A stretch of DNA of 64,000 nucleotides from Ampelocalamus luodianensis (lineage: Eukaryota > Streptophyta > Magnoliopsida > Poales > Poaceae), in assembly GCA_036346255.1 (NCBI GenBank), contig CM070628.1:20413840-20477839 (forward strand). Reading direction: 5' to 3'. Below are positions 23,656-35,031 of this stretch, one piece after another; positions within the stretch are counted from its first letter, which is position 1, and each line of letters opens with the position of its first letter. The position numbers and the translations under genes are program-made. The notes under the pieces are model-generated. The model was given only the letters and a program-made list of their open reading frames with translations, had not been told where the DNA came from and did not search any database.

Positions 23656-23820
23656 CAAGTTCAGGAGCTAAGTGCCACAACCTCGCAAGTTCGTGGGGTG
23701 AGAAAGCAAAATGAAAGTTAAGGAGCTAAGTGGCACAACCTGGGTTGAGAAAGTAAAATACAAGTTCAAGGAGGTAAGTGGCACAACCTCGCAAGTTCAG
23801 GGGATCTCAAGTGCAATTTT
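23656..23820. repeat. Three imperfect tandem copies of about 55 bp
   Basis: Each copy carries AAGTTNANGGAGSTAAGTG and CCACAACCT or GCACAACCT, followed by GAGAAAGYAAAAT in two of them. There is no coding signal. It is likely part of the end of an unidentified DNA transposon. Confidence 0.6.
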
Positions 23821-23965
23821 CTCTATTTAGATAAGAGAATATGGCGAGGATATAACAATCCTCATTTAATTATTATTTATCTATGATTCTTATTATAGAT
23901 ATTAATATCTCTATATTGGTCTTAAGTATACCCCTTATTACTCATAAGAGAAAAACTAAGTTATC

Positions 23966-24604
23966 TGGTCGTAAGCCTTTTTACGATTACCCCATGGTCG
24001 TAAGTCTTTCTATGATCATGGCATAGTCGTAAGCCTTCCTACGACTACCACAGTAGTTGTAAGATCTTCTATGACTTTCCGGCTTTGACCAATTTAGCCT
24101 CGATAACCCTATGATTAATACAGCTTACTGTCATGTGGGCTTGATTAATTAGGGAGTCATATGTGTCATGTCCGATACACACAGCAGTTAGCATACGTAG
24201 TTATCCTCAATGATAACTGCACGTTCTCTTCTCTGTCTTCGACAATAACTGTCTGGCAATGTGGGGGACTTGTCTCTCCGACAATAACCTCTATCAACGA
24301 TTCATTATTTGGAACATTGGGACATCTCTTGGATTGGAGAAACTACCTCCTCCTCATACACTATATAAAGGTTGAAGTCAGATGGCAGAAGGGACGACTG
24401 AGCAATCTAGAGCACAAGGCATTAGACTTTAGTCTTCCTCTTGATTGTAATTAGCACTCTCAATACAATACAGCAGGAGTAGGGTTGTTATTCTCTTCGG
24501 AGAAGGCTTGGACTGTATAAAATCCATGTGTCTACTTTTCGCATAGTTCCAATCGTAGGAGACCCTCGAAACAAACAATCATATGTAATATCGGTTCTAG
24601 ATCA
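23966..24604 (+). mobile_element. LTR of a Tat-type Ty3/gypsy element
   Basis: It has a TATA box ACTATATAAAGG (about 24360) and then an R/U5-like text with CAATACAATACAGCAGGAGTA and CTGTATAAAATCCATGTGTC. It ends at a TTGGCGCC primer site, the pattern of Tat-lineage LTRs in grasses. At the left are four degenerate tandem units of about 29 bp (GGTCGTAAGCCTTNNTACGA, 23966-24080), perhaps in U3. The left end is not certain. Confidence 0.6.
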
Positions 24605-24611
24605 CCGGCGG

Positions 24612-24620
24612 TTGGCGCCG
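24612..24620 (+). other. Primer binding site, TTGGCGCC type
   Basis: TTGGCGCCG follows the LTR end by about 8 nt. It differs from the Met-tRNA site of the other gypsy elements here and is typical of Tat/Athila-lineage retrotransposons. Confidence 0.65.
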
Positions 24621-24681
24621 ACCATGTGGAGCTTACGGTGATTTCTTATCGACAAATTCTCTTTTAGTTTCTCATGTTTCC

Positions 24682-25317
24682 ATGGCAGGAGAATGGAACA
24701 AGGAGAATTGGTTCGACTGGCCGACTATGCGGACCTCGACATGGATGCACCGCACGACGCGAGTGGGGATCATTCCATCCGATAGCAATGCCACCTCCCA
24801 GATCTTTCATCGGATCTCAAAGACCATACCACGATCGGAGTTGAGGAGGATCCTTATCCCTACAATATTACGCCCAAATAAGGGACCAAATTCCTCAAAG
24901 GGCAAGGGTCTATCCGACCACGATCGGATCGCACCAAGGCGGACTCGAGCATAGTGAGGAGCCCTCCAACTGCTCAAGTCCATCTACGCCCATCCGACTG
25001 GTGCAGAAGTCCCGAATCCATCATTCAGGGCTTCATCAATATCCGTAGTCGCCACCCTTCGGTTGCCCCGCAAAGGATGTGGGCAATTCCGCTCGTCCTA
25101 CGAATTCGACCATACCGTCGCAGGGCTCATCTCCGATCGGAGACGGTTATAACCTAGATTTCCCTTCTTAGAGGGGCTTGCTCCAAGTCGTGAGGCAGTG
25201 TCGTTCAACCATTGTTCAAGTTAGGAGGCTCAAGCCCAAGTGGCGGTCATACCCAGGAGGTCTTTACCCTCCCCTCAGATCCTGATTACTCTCCTAGAGG
25301 TAGGACCGAGGATGCTC
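24682..25317 (+). pseudogene. Gag remnant of the Tat-type element
   Basis: An ATG at 24682, 62 nt after the primer site, opens a frame of 90 codons (MAGEWNKENWFDW...). Similar composition continues in other frames to 25317. Gag is the structural protein that packages element RNA. No zinc knuckle is reached, because LTR A1 was inserted at 25318. The assignment rests mainly on position behind the LTR and primer site. Confidence 0.45.
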
Positions 25318-28300
25318 TGTCGGGACCCAGAATTACGATTCTGAAACCCTCTGTGTATACTGCACTAGTCCAGGATCATGCTAGTGCACACAGGGTTAAC
25401 ATAGGTAAATATCGATCCACACAAACGATAAATAAAGTAAACGATTAGTTTGAATAACAAATAAGGGTTTTGACCTTATGGTCGAGTTTACACTTATTAA
25501 GCAACGCAGGCTACAGAGAATAAAACAAAGAATGAACGGAAATAACTCCAACGTAGATCCCACCAATTCACCACAGTAACCGATGGGATCCGACCTTAAC
25601 GATCAACAACCTTCGCGAACTCCTCCTCGAAAGCGGTGTAGACTCCTCTTTCAGAGGTTTGGCGCAAGTTTTACAACAAGCGTGAGTACACAACCGTACT
25701 CGCAAATCATACCACAGAATGCAATGTATAGATGCAGGTTTATTCCAAAGAAAAGGCTTCTGTGGTTCTTTTGCATAAAAGCAACATTTGCAATTGAATA
25801 CGAATAATAGATTGAAAGCATAATTCAAAACAAATAAACAATACTAATTTAACAGTTGTTTCCACAAAGACACACAGCTAAACAGATTATTTCACATAGC
25901 CATATGATTGAGGTCACACAGCTCCCATCCCAATATTTTATGAAAACTACCCCTCATGTGAAATCCCCGAGCATGTCCATGACCGCGGACGCGGCTATTC
26001 GAATAGATTGATTTAACACTCTGCAGAGGTTGTACACTTTACCCACAAGATACAACTAGTGTAGCAAGCACTAATCATAACAAAACGGTTCAGAAACTTC
26101 ATCTCAATATTGACACTCCCGATGTGCTTACAAACCGCTATGCCAACCCAAACGAAGCGCTTTGGCATAACACACACCGCCGGACGGGGAAGCGGCGACC
26201 GCCCCGCGATGCAACCACTAAGTAGTCACACCTCCACCTGTCACACACCTAACCTATCCACCGAACATCAATGCGAGAATCCATAACTTACTAAGTTAGG
26301 CCCGTCCCATACCAGGCATGTGGTCGTACAGTAAGGCTCAGTTCAATGACGCACAAAGTTAAGTCCTTAATTGACCAAGGCAAGACTTCCATGTTCTAAC
26401 TAAGTCACAAAGATTATCATTCCCATCACAAAGCCCACCATATCACACAGCTTCCACCACTTACCTCAGTCTAAATCCTTTACCACCCAGTTTGTTTTAG
26501 TGCAACACATGCCATCCACAAAGTAATAGCACACAATACACACAGTTTTATCACATAGTTCCATAGTCACTTAGTCACATTTAATAATTGCAACTTTCAT
26601 GAGATGTGAGACTCGTAGCATGGCTAAGCAATTGTACTCGCATCTAACCAACCCATGTTGGTGCTATAATAATACCAACTAATAACCAATCTAGGGTGAC
26701 AAGGAAATTATGACGTACAAGGCCAAGGTGTGATAACAAATTTGGATAATAACTATACCCAAAGCATTTAAATAATTAATTAAAATAGAATGCAGTACTT
26801 TGAAGTAAAGTAATTTGAAAACTGGGTTCAAAATGATCAAAGGTATGACTTGCCTTGGAAAAGGTCTATGTACTGGTCTTGATCTTGGGGTGCTCCTTCT
26901 TCCACAAAATTCCCCGACGAAACGACGTCTACTCGCAAATGAAACAAATAAACAAAACAAATAAATAACAGAGGCAAAACAAGCTCCAAAAATTAAATAA
27001 AAATCTCAGATAAATAGAGCTTGAATTTAGATAAATTTAGAAATTTAAATGGGCTCAATCGGAGTTAGGATGCAAAAATTATGAGCTCTGGAAGATTGAA
27101 TCTAAAAAGAAACCCTAATTTGGATTTTCTGGAATTTCCGAATTATTTCCCTAAAGAAAAATTGGATTATTGCGCAACGCTGACGTCAGCGAAGGAATTT
27201 CGGAATTAAAAGAAATCAGAAAACAATTCTGACATGTGGGACCCACATGTAAGTGAGATGGTGCACCGTAGACCAAGTCCATGCCAGATCAGATCTGGGG
27301 TTTGGTGGACCGTGCCGCGGCGCGTACGCGCGCGCGACACGGCGCCACGCAAGCGACACGTCGGCACGAATGCTGAGGTTGCAGGTGAGGTGGCGCCCAC
27401 GTCGGACCCGACGGCGGCGGTGGCTCGGGGACCGATAGCAACGGCGAACGGCGGGGCTTCGCCGGCGGTGAGTGGTACCAGCGTGTAGAGGGCGCTATTG
27501 CGAACCTTCTGATGCAACTCCAGGTGATCGGAAGGGACGGTAGCGACCGGCGGCGAGCTCAGAGCGGCGAAAGGGCTTCGGTATTGTCGGACGGGAGCTC
27601 CGATGACGTTCCAGCGACGGCGAAGGCTCCTAGAGGTAGCCCTGGTGACGCTGAACCTGACCGTGCACTTGATGATGACGCGGCGACATCGGGCGCGCGC
27701 AAGCGACAAAGAACGAGCGCGCGAAAACCTAGAACTCCAATTGTGGCGGCGCTAAGGCTCGGAAGGAGATGAGGGTGGCGGCTCTGGGTTGCGGAGGACC
27801 GTGCGAAGCTCGGGTGCTATTTATAGGGGCTGGGGTGCCCGGGATAAGGAATCCCTAATTTGGGGATTTCTCGGTTTCAAACGAAAACGGAGATAGAGTT
27901 GGTTTTGATCCCGATTGAGGGTAGATACGGGCGCGGGAAGATTAGAGATAGAGTTTGGCAAAGAAATCCGGAGGTTTTTAGTTAGGAAAGTCCGTTGTCG
28001 GATTGAGCTTCTAGAAGCTCCAATGGCGGACGGCGCCAACTCGGACGCGAGGAAGAAAACGGCGTGGAGACGACGACCTCGGCGGGCCCACCTGGCAGCG
28101 GGTGGAGGCGGGGCACGATCGGCGATCTGATCCAAGCGCTCAACCTCGATCGGACGGCGGGGACGGATGGGCTGCCGAGTCGCGCAGAGCTGGGCTGCAA
28201 GCGGGCCGCGCGCGCGGGAGGAGGAGATGGGTTGCGAAGATTCGGCCTGAAGATTTAACTGGGATTTTAAATACATTTTCTAATTTGTAAATTACCAGAA

Positions 28301-28559
28301 ATTCAAATAAGCAATAGAAAATAGCAAATGAACTCAGAAAAATTCTAGAAAAATCTAAAAAATATATCTGAGTACATAGAACCCAAATAAAATAGTTTTG
28401 GCTAGTGTTCATGTTGGGATTATTCACATTAAAGGTTTTTGATTGTAAAGTTCAATATTAAGCTTTTGAAATTAAATTCAAATAAATCCAAATGGTGAAT
28501 TTTCTCCCTACTAACTATTAAAAGATTTTTTTTTAAACTCAAAAAATTGGGATGTTACA
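25318..28559 (-). mobile_element. LTR of Ty3/gypsy family A (A1)
   Basis: It starts TGTCGGGACCC and ends GGGATGTTACA on the plus strand, 3,242 bp. It matches the LTR at 57039-60174 along its whole length and is followed at 28560 by the same polypurine tract and pol 3' end, so it is a 3' LTR in minus sense. In sense order it has a GC-rich leader (27230-28240), exon 2, an intron, a hairpin (25684-25701) and exon 3. The large ORF at 27206-27709 lies in the GC-rich leader and is not intact in the other copy. Confidence 0.9.
25596..26928 (-). CDS. Candidate spliced acidic small ORF inside LTR A1 (last two exons)
   Basis: Exon 2 (26854-26928) encodes GNFVEEGAPQDQDQYIDLFQ at its end and stops at a GC donor CCAAG|GCAAGTC. 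Exon 3 (25596-25645) would encode VYTAFEEEFAKVVDR and a TAA stop. The junction is phase 1, as in B and F. The intron would be 1,208 bp with the hairpin 38 nt before its end. The acceptor (AAAGAG|GA) has a poor pyrimidine tract, so exact splicing is uncertain. Copy A2 keeps the acidic stretch (AAEEEFVEG) but has frame breaks. The exon with the start codon was not found. Confidence 0.3.
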
Positions 28560-28696
28560 AACCTCCCCCCTTAAAGGAATCTCGACCCCGAGATTCAGGC
28601 TAGCTAGAGAAAAGGCTAGGGAACTCGGCTTTCAGCTGTTCTTCACGGCGTTCCAGAATCTTGAATGGACCAACATACCTAGGGGCAAGCTTCCTG
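28560..28696 (-). pseudogene. Polypurine tract and pol 3' scrap of element A1
   Basis: On the minus strand, AAGGGGGGAGGTT abuts the LTR start TGTAACATCCC: this is the polypurine tract that primes plus-strand synthesis. Just before it is a perfect 8-bp-stem hairpin (28577-28596). Compared with A2, about 260 bp encoding the end of integrase and the chromodomain are missing; the break lies at a shared TTCTYCACG. The rest of the element is cut off by B2 at 28697. Confidence 0.8.
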
Positions 28697-31600
28697 TGGG
28701 GACCCCGGAGTTATCTCCGTAAGACCGAGTCTAATCAAGGTCTTAGGGACATAACCCTGGATCTCTAGTAAATAGATTCCAACTTAACTCAGTCTAAATG
28801 AGAGGCTTGACTGTAAACTAGAGCCCCGACGATCATGCGCGCCGCGCCCCTACGAGCACTGCATGATTGTCGGTTCTCCAACAAGCCAAGCACGACACTT
28901 AGTGAGTTAAATGGGAACCCATGAACGACGAGTATGACCTATATTGGCTCCCAAGATCAGCGACCAATATATTGATACTCTCATTACAACGTCGATCACA
29001 TCCATACAACGCTCATACATAAATAGTACAAAGTTATACATCACGGTTCCAAGTTTACAACTACAAAAGTGGCCGATCGCCAAATTAAACAAGTTTATAG
29101 CGAAGCGAGTAAATAAACCAAAATGCCAGCGATGGTATGCCCACAACCCATCGGCAATCGATCGGGAGTTAGAAGATAGCATACTACTCGTCGGTGTCAC
29201 CTAAATCGACACCGACAAACTCATCGGTCTCGATATCGTCCTCACCTGTAAAGCCAAGAACACACGGTGAGTACCAAAGAGTACTCATAAGTCTTACACA
29301 AATAAAAAATAGTTATGCATAAGGTCATTCAAAGGAAGGGCTCATATTGGCTTAATTTTTTGCGAAAGAGACGCAACAATGTACAACCTACACATACTAG
29401 TTTTTCAAGCGCCATTTCAAAATTAGATTTGAAGTAGAAGTAAAGTATGTGAATAAGTAATGAATTGAGTAACAAATAAAGCATACAATTAGCAAAGTGG
29501 CTTCCCACTTTGATACTACAGCAAGCATGAACATCCCATTCATGATAATTACCGAGTTCACCCACAATTTTAATTCCAAGTCTAACAATAGTAACTCCCG
29601 AACTCAAGCGGTTGTCCATAACCGTGGACACGGCTATTCGAATAGATTTATACCTGCGGGGTGTACTACTTTACCCACACGACTCGACTAGCCCGTAAGC
29701 CTCGGATAATGGCACACTTCCTTTGGTATCTCGGGCGGGAGAATCGAGATCTGATCGTTTTCGAGCAAGAAAACCCTATTGAGCTAAGTCCCCATGTGAG
29801 ATGTTTCGGTCTTAGTACAAGTAGCATATAGCACTTGCTAAGGGGCTCACATGTTATATTGAAAATACCGATGTAATGAAAAGGTAATTGGTGCTCCCTT
29901 GCACACTATAGAACATTGACATCGATTCCTAAGGACAATTGACAAAGACACAATTGTCCCTACACCACCGTGAGACTTAACACAATAGGACCTTCCCCTT
30001 ACTTGACCGTACAACACCCATATACTGCGTATGGTAGCACGAATATACTTGAATCAACGACGTTACCAAAGTTGATCAGTAATTGTCGGACAAGTCAACC
30101 ACTTTCCCAAAGCTCGTGCACGAAGCACCATCACTAACCAACACTTGTCCGGACCAAAAGCTCATTTAAAATGACAAAATTTTAACTCATAAAATAGATA
30201 CGAAGATCTGAACCAAAAGTATAAAGAGTGTTGTGTTTATCCCATAATTGTCGGGTTATTCCCGACAATCAAACTACCGGTTCTAGACTTGCATGACTAA
30301 GCAAACCCGGACAATATAATTTCACACATCCTATCTTAAGCATTTCAGTACTGGAATAATTGATGGATAGCCACAATGACAAGATAATAGGAGGTGTCTA
30401 ACTATTTATCACAAAAATAGCGATATTATCAAAATAACATGCAAGCAATTATCATTGCATCTATCCAAACAAAACTGGGATCAAATATGACGCAGAAAGA
30501 AAGTTTAAAGGATGCTTGCCTTGCTGGTAGTTCACTTGCTCACTCTCGGCTACTTACTCTCATACTTCCGGCAACTCGGAATCTAAAGAAAGGCGATATC
30601 GAATAAACACCGAGAAATAGCCAAAAACTCAAATTGCTCCAAAATGTATGAAATTTATACAGTAGCTATATTATGATTTTACATGAATTTAGGTACAAAA
30701 ATTATTCCATTTGGAGTTTATATGAGAGAGTTATAGTAGTTTGAAAATCAGATTTTTGGAAAATGTTGAAAATCAATGTTCTGTTACTGTTCATCCGAAT
30801 TTAATTGTTTTGCAAAAATTTGTAGAACAGTGGTAGGGATAAACTTTACATGGTATGAAAGGTAATTAAAATTTAAGATCAAATAAAAATTGAATCACCC
30901 CATTCGGAGTTCATATGAATTAGTTATGAATTATTGAAGTTAAAAGACTTTTTCGTGTAAAAATAATAATAATTCTTTTCTGATTTTTCTACTGCATTAA
31001 ATAATTTTTATAGGTAGGATGACCTAGCCTCTGCCATGACAAGTGGGGTCTATGTATTTTCTTTTCTTTTCTATTTATTTCCTAAGGAGAACATCTACTG
31101 ACAAATCTAACCTTCTCATACTCATATACTTAACCGATTCTCGGTGTTGAATCCAATCACATGTATAACACTCTCCAATCATTTTCTCATATCTAGATCT
31201 AAATCCGTACTAACCTCCACTAAGACATTATCAAGGTAGTTAATCCATCGAGTGATGCCGAACTCACGATCTTGAAATATACAACCTATCCGATAATTAC
31301 GAAATCCACCGACTCATGGGCATATGACCATGATTGAATCCATCGATCGTTCTCCGATATACTATTTAAGCTAATGCTAACTATCTAGCTCTACTAGTCT
31401 CGCCTCGGCAAATCACAATCGCGTACACTCAATTTTCCACCGATCAAGGTTTAATTGACAAACCGATACCTAAAGATCTTTACAATTTAAGAACACATCC
31501 AACATTTAATAGTTCACTAATAAATCAACTTATATCCATACCACCGAACTTAGTCGTGAACGACCTCTACCAATCCAATTATATATGTGCCTCTACAATC

Positions 31601-34470
31601 AACTAATAATCATTTATCCACTAACTCAAATGAGGGTACAAATCTATCAACTCGGCACATGGGACTTATCCACTAATTAAGGCAATCCAAACATTCATCC
31701 GTAATTAAATGATCCGTTGCTACCTTCTCCCAATTCTAACACAAATGACTCACATAACTATTACCTAAGACATCCGATCAATTTGCTCATGATTGAATAA
31801 ACCATCCGATTCAACCTCTATATCTCATTAATCATCAACACAAGAGTCATCCAACAAGTAATAAATCATAAAATCCTTATGCGTCCTAACTCTAAAAATT
31901 ACTAATCCAACGAGAGGATACCCTCCAATTAATTTATCATCTAAGATCACCACAATTTTGCATGTGACTCCAAAATAATATCATCCAATCAATTTATCCA
32001 ATATATTTTTAATTTAGCATCCACCGATCAATAATATACATAATTCGCTACAACGATAATTATTCGTATCCACAAAATTTCATCACATAATTATGCCTAC
32101 GCACAAATACGACCTAACCGAAGAATTGTACTGGTCTTAAGCTACCAAAATAATTTTACAATTAAACATGCATAAATAAATGTCATGCTCATGATTAGTA
32201 TGCAACATGCACTACTAAAAATGTAACGCGATAACATAAATAACGCTAAGAATTTTACCGCAACGCTAGGTGTGCGAATCGTCACTGGGTGTTGTCTTCT
32301 CAGCACTCGTCCGCATCGACCATAGTCGTCGCCGTTACCGCGTCCACGTCCCGCTCTGCATCGGCGCCGCCACGTCATGCGCAACACGCCAAGCCGCCTC
32401 ACCTCGCTCGGGCTGCCGCGCCGCTGCATGCATCGCTGTCACATGCATGCGCCGCGCTCTCCGCTCGCCCCTCCGTGCCACCGTCTTCGCGCCGCTGGCT
32501 GGGTCGCCAAGCCTCGTGTCCTCGGCTCGACCGCCTCCGCCTCGCGCGCTGGCCACTCCTGCCCGAGCCGCCACGCCGATTGTTGGAATTGAATTTCTCA
32601 ATTCCCATCTCACAATCTCTATCACCGAGATGTAAACACACACGCATGGGAGTGGCGACACACACCCACAAAGACATACTTGTGGACACACGCACTCACC
32701 GCATCTCGAACTACATTTTTCTCTCCACTTTCTTTCTCAAAAGCACACGCTACAAAGTTACATATCCTTAAAGAAAAGAGCTAGCAATGACCAAGTCTAA
32801 ACCCCATGTCCTACATACGGCTCCATGAGCCCAACTCAATCTGACCATTGGTGGCTTGACCAAGCTAAACTACATGCCCACTTAATTGTTATCTACATGC
32901 ACTACATGCAAGATATGCACTCACAACTTGACACAACGTAACCTATTCTTGCACCGCAAACATGCCAAGATTATTACAACCGATCGCTCCTCACGCTCCA
33001 CCCCGCCGCCTAGTGCGAGTTGCTCCCTCTCCGGCCGCGGACCAAGTCACCACCGAAGTGCGCCTCACTTTGGCCGCCCGATCTTTCGCGCCACTCGGCC
33101 ACGACGCCACAGGCTGGCCGGCTCCACCTCGCTGGAGCTGCCGCCAAGCCATGGAGCTACTGCTGCTGCCATGCGCCGGGCTTCCTTCTTGGTTATCGCT
33201 GCACCGACCACACTACGCCAAGCCTTGCGCTAGGTGTGGCGTCGCTGGTTGCTTCTGCCCAGGCCGACCACCTCTGCCTTCCCCTTCCTCTTCTCCAAAA
33301 CACACAAGAGTTCATGCATGTGAAATCTAATTGGATGAATGGAAGGCTTAGGTGATGGGGAGTGCAATGGGGTGACATGCATTGAGTGTTTATGGTTTTT
33401 GATTTGGATTGTGAGGAGAGAAGTGTCGGAGAAGTTTGTGTTCATGAAGAGAAGAAGCCACTGGGTTGTTTTGTTGTGGGGGAGAGATGGCGTGGGAGAT
33501 GTAGTGGCTGTGAGGTAGTAATAAAAAAAATGGCATGGGAAAGAAGTGTATGAGTTGGCTGGGTATAAAGATGGGAAATGGCGGTGGGTGAGCAGGGATG
33601 GCGTGGGATATAAAATAAAATTGGATTGGGAGTGTGGGTGAGTGGTTATGGTTTGGTGAGAAAAGATTGTCGGGGATGGTGCTACTCGGTGGGAGCAAAG
33701 GAAAAGCGGTGAGGTTGCTCTCTCTTGGGTAGAGAAAAAGATGACAGTGGGAGAATAAAAGTGGCGAGGGAGAGAAATGGCAGAGGGGCTGTGTTGGAAA
33801 GTGATACGGCAGTGGTGTGTCTCTCGGCTGAGTAACAATTCGGATGAATAGTGAGCAGCAATGAAAAAAAATGGCAGAGAGAGTTAAAGAATATTTGGGC
33901 ATAGAAGTTTAATTCCAAAAATCATGAAATTTTTAGGGGAGGTACCTGACATAAGGTTGGTGTTTAGGTAAAATTTTCAGGAATTTATCCAGAGTGTGAT
34001 GCCCTCTAAAAATCTTTGAATTTCCTATTTGCTCGGCATAAGAATAGCAGTACAGTTCTTCCTTTCTTTTTTTTTCCGGCTCACTCCAACGACCTTACAT
34101 GTGCGAACTAAACGCTAAAATGGAACTCTCTCACGATGACAATCGCAACGGTATAACATGCGTCGTCGGATTCTTGATTCTCGGTTGTGATTGCGAGGAG
34201 AGAAGTTGGGGAAAAAATAGACTCACAGAGTCTCGCCTACTGATCGGTCGATTTGAAAAGAGTAGCGATACTAATGCATGCATCATGATTTTTGTAATGC
34301 ATGCTAAAAGAAATCAAAGCATTTCAATTTAAATGTAGACTTTCAATTGATTCGATTTTAAGAAGCAACATTTTAATTAAACATGTGAAAATTGTAAAAT
34401 ATTGCCAAATATTTATTAGATCGCCAAATTAAATATTAGCATCCACGATTTCGAAAGTCGGGATGTTACA
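28697..34470 (-). mobile_element. 3' LTR of Ty3/gypsy element B2
   Basis: It starts TGGGGACCCC and ends CGGGATGTTACA on the plus strand. It matches solo LTR B1 from 28697 to about 31060 and again loosely near its other end (33900-34470). At 5.8 kb it is 1.3 kb longer than B1. Positions 31080-32250 are AT-rich and have no counterpart in B1, so something may be inserted there. A GC-rich leader block (32260-33350) is followed in plus direction by a G-rich stretch (33400-33900). ORFs in these blocks overlap on both strands and I do not call them. Bases 28692-28696 (TCCTG) would be the target site. Confidence 0.8.
29184..29245 (-). CDS. Final exon of the LTR-encoded acidic ORF, copy B2
   Basis: After acceptor CTTTACAG come 62 nt encoding EDDIETDEFVGVDLGDTDE and TAG, in the phase needed to join exon 2. 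The exon is 62 nt here and 62 nt in copy E (54505-54566), and both end VDLGDT(D/N)E. The exon 2 equivalent (about 30521-30582) keeps acceptor TTTAG and the GC donor CAAG|GCAAGC but has in-frame stops, so this copy is probably dead. Confidence 0.35.
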
Positions 34471-35031
34471 AACCTTCCCCTTAGAAAAATCTTGTCCCGA
34501 GATTTGGACGAAAAGGAATAGAGCGAGAAAGACTTGGTCGCTTAGCTTAAATCCGATATTCTTTCAAAAGTGAACGACTTGATCTTGAGCCAATACCACT
34601 TCTATCTCGACATTTTTGGTTCTATAACCTCTAATTAAAATCCATCAATCATATTTAGTCTAAGGCAAACACACTCCAATCTCGATCACATTCTTGGGGA
34701 CACTAATAATCCTAAGTGAAACCACCATATTGCTCACATATTCTATTTCACTTGCTTTATAAATTCCTAATATAGGGTATCTCCAATATAACTCCCAATT
34801 CATGAGCACTAAAAACGGTATTCCAAGGCTAACAATTTACCAATTGACATATACTATCAACCATACATCAATTACTTGTTGTTTCCAGCAATTTTCCTTA
34901 GAACAATTAAATTTCTAAAAGAAAGAATACCTATGCAAGATCAACTGTATCTTCAAGTAATGTCTCTATATTTCCGTTTCTCAATCCTTTTGTTAGCGTG
35001 GTCAATCTACTTGCAATAATCAATCCACCAA
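34471..35031 (-). mobile_element. Polypurine tract and 3' internal end of element B2
   Basis: Minus-strand AAGGGGAAGGTT lies directly before the LTR start TGTAACATCCC, with a hairpin (34487-34505) just upstream. The remaining 500 bases are AT-rich, without a recognisable pol frame. Element C2 is inserted at 35032; B2 continues at 52984. Confidence 0.75.

Noticed and set aside
23656..23820. Regularly spaced repeats that could suggest a CRISPR-like array
   Set aside because: This is plant nuclear DNA. The units are contiguous and imperfect with no unique spacers, so it is an ordinary tandem repeat.
27206..27709. 167-codon ORF on the minus strand
   Set aside because: It lies in the GC-rich leader of LTR A1. 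In the second copy (A2, 58861-59337) the frame differs and there is no known domain. Only the stretch YTLVPLTAGE is shared. High GC makes long chance ORFs likely.
33230..33838. 202-codon ORF on the minus strand, Ser/His/Pro-rich
   Set aside because: It is low-complexity and overlaps another long ORF in a different frame (33390-33902), as expected from a purine-biased strand. It is inside LTR B2 and has no counterpart in B1.
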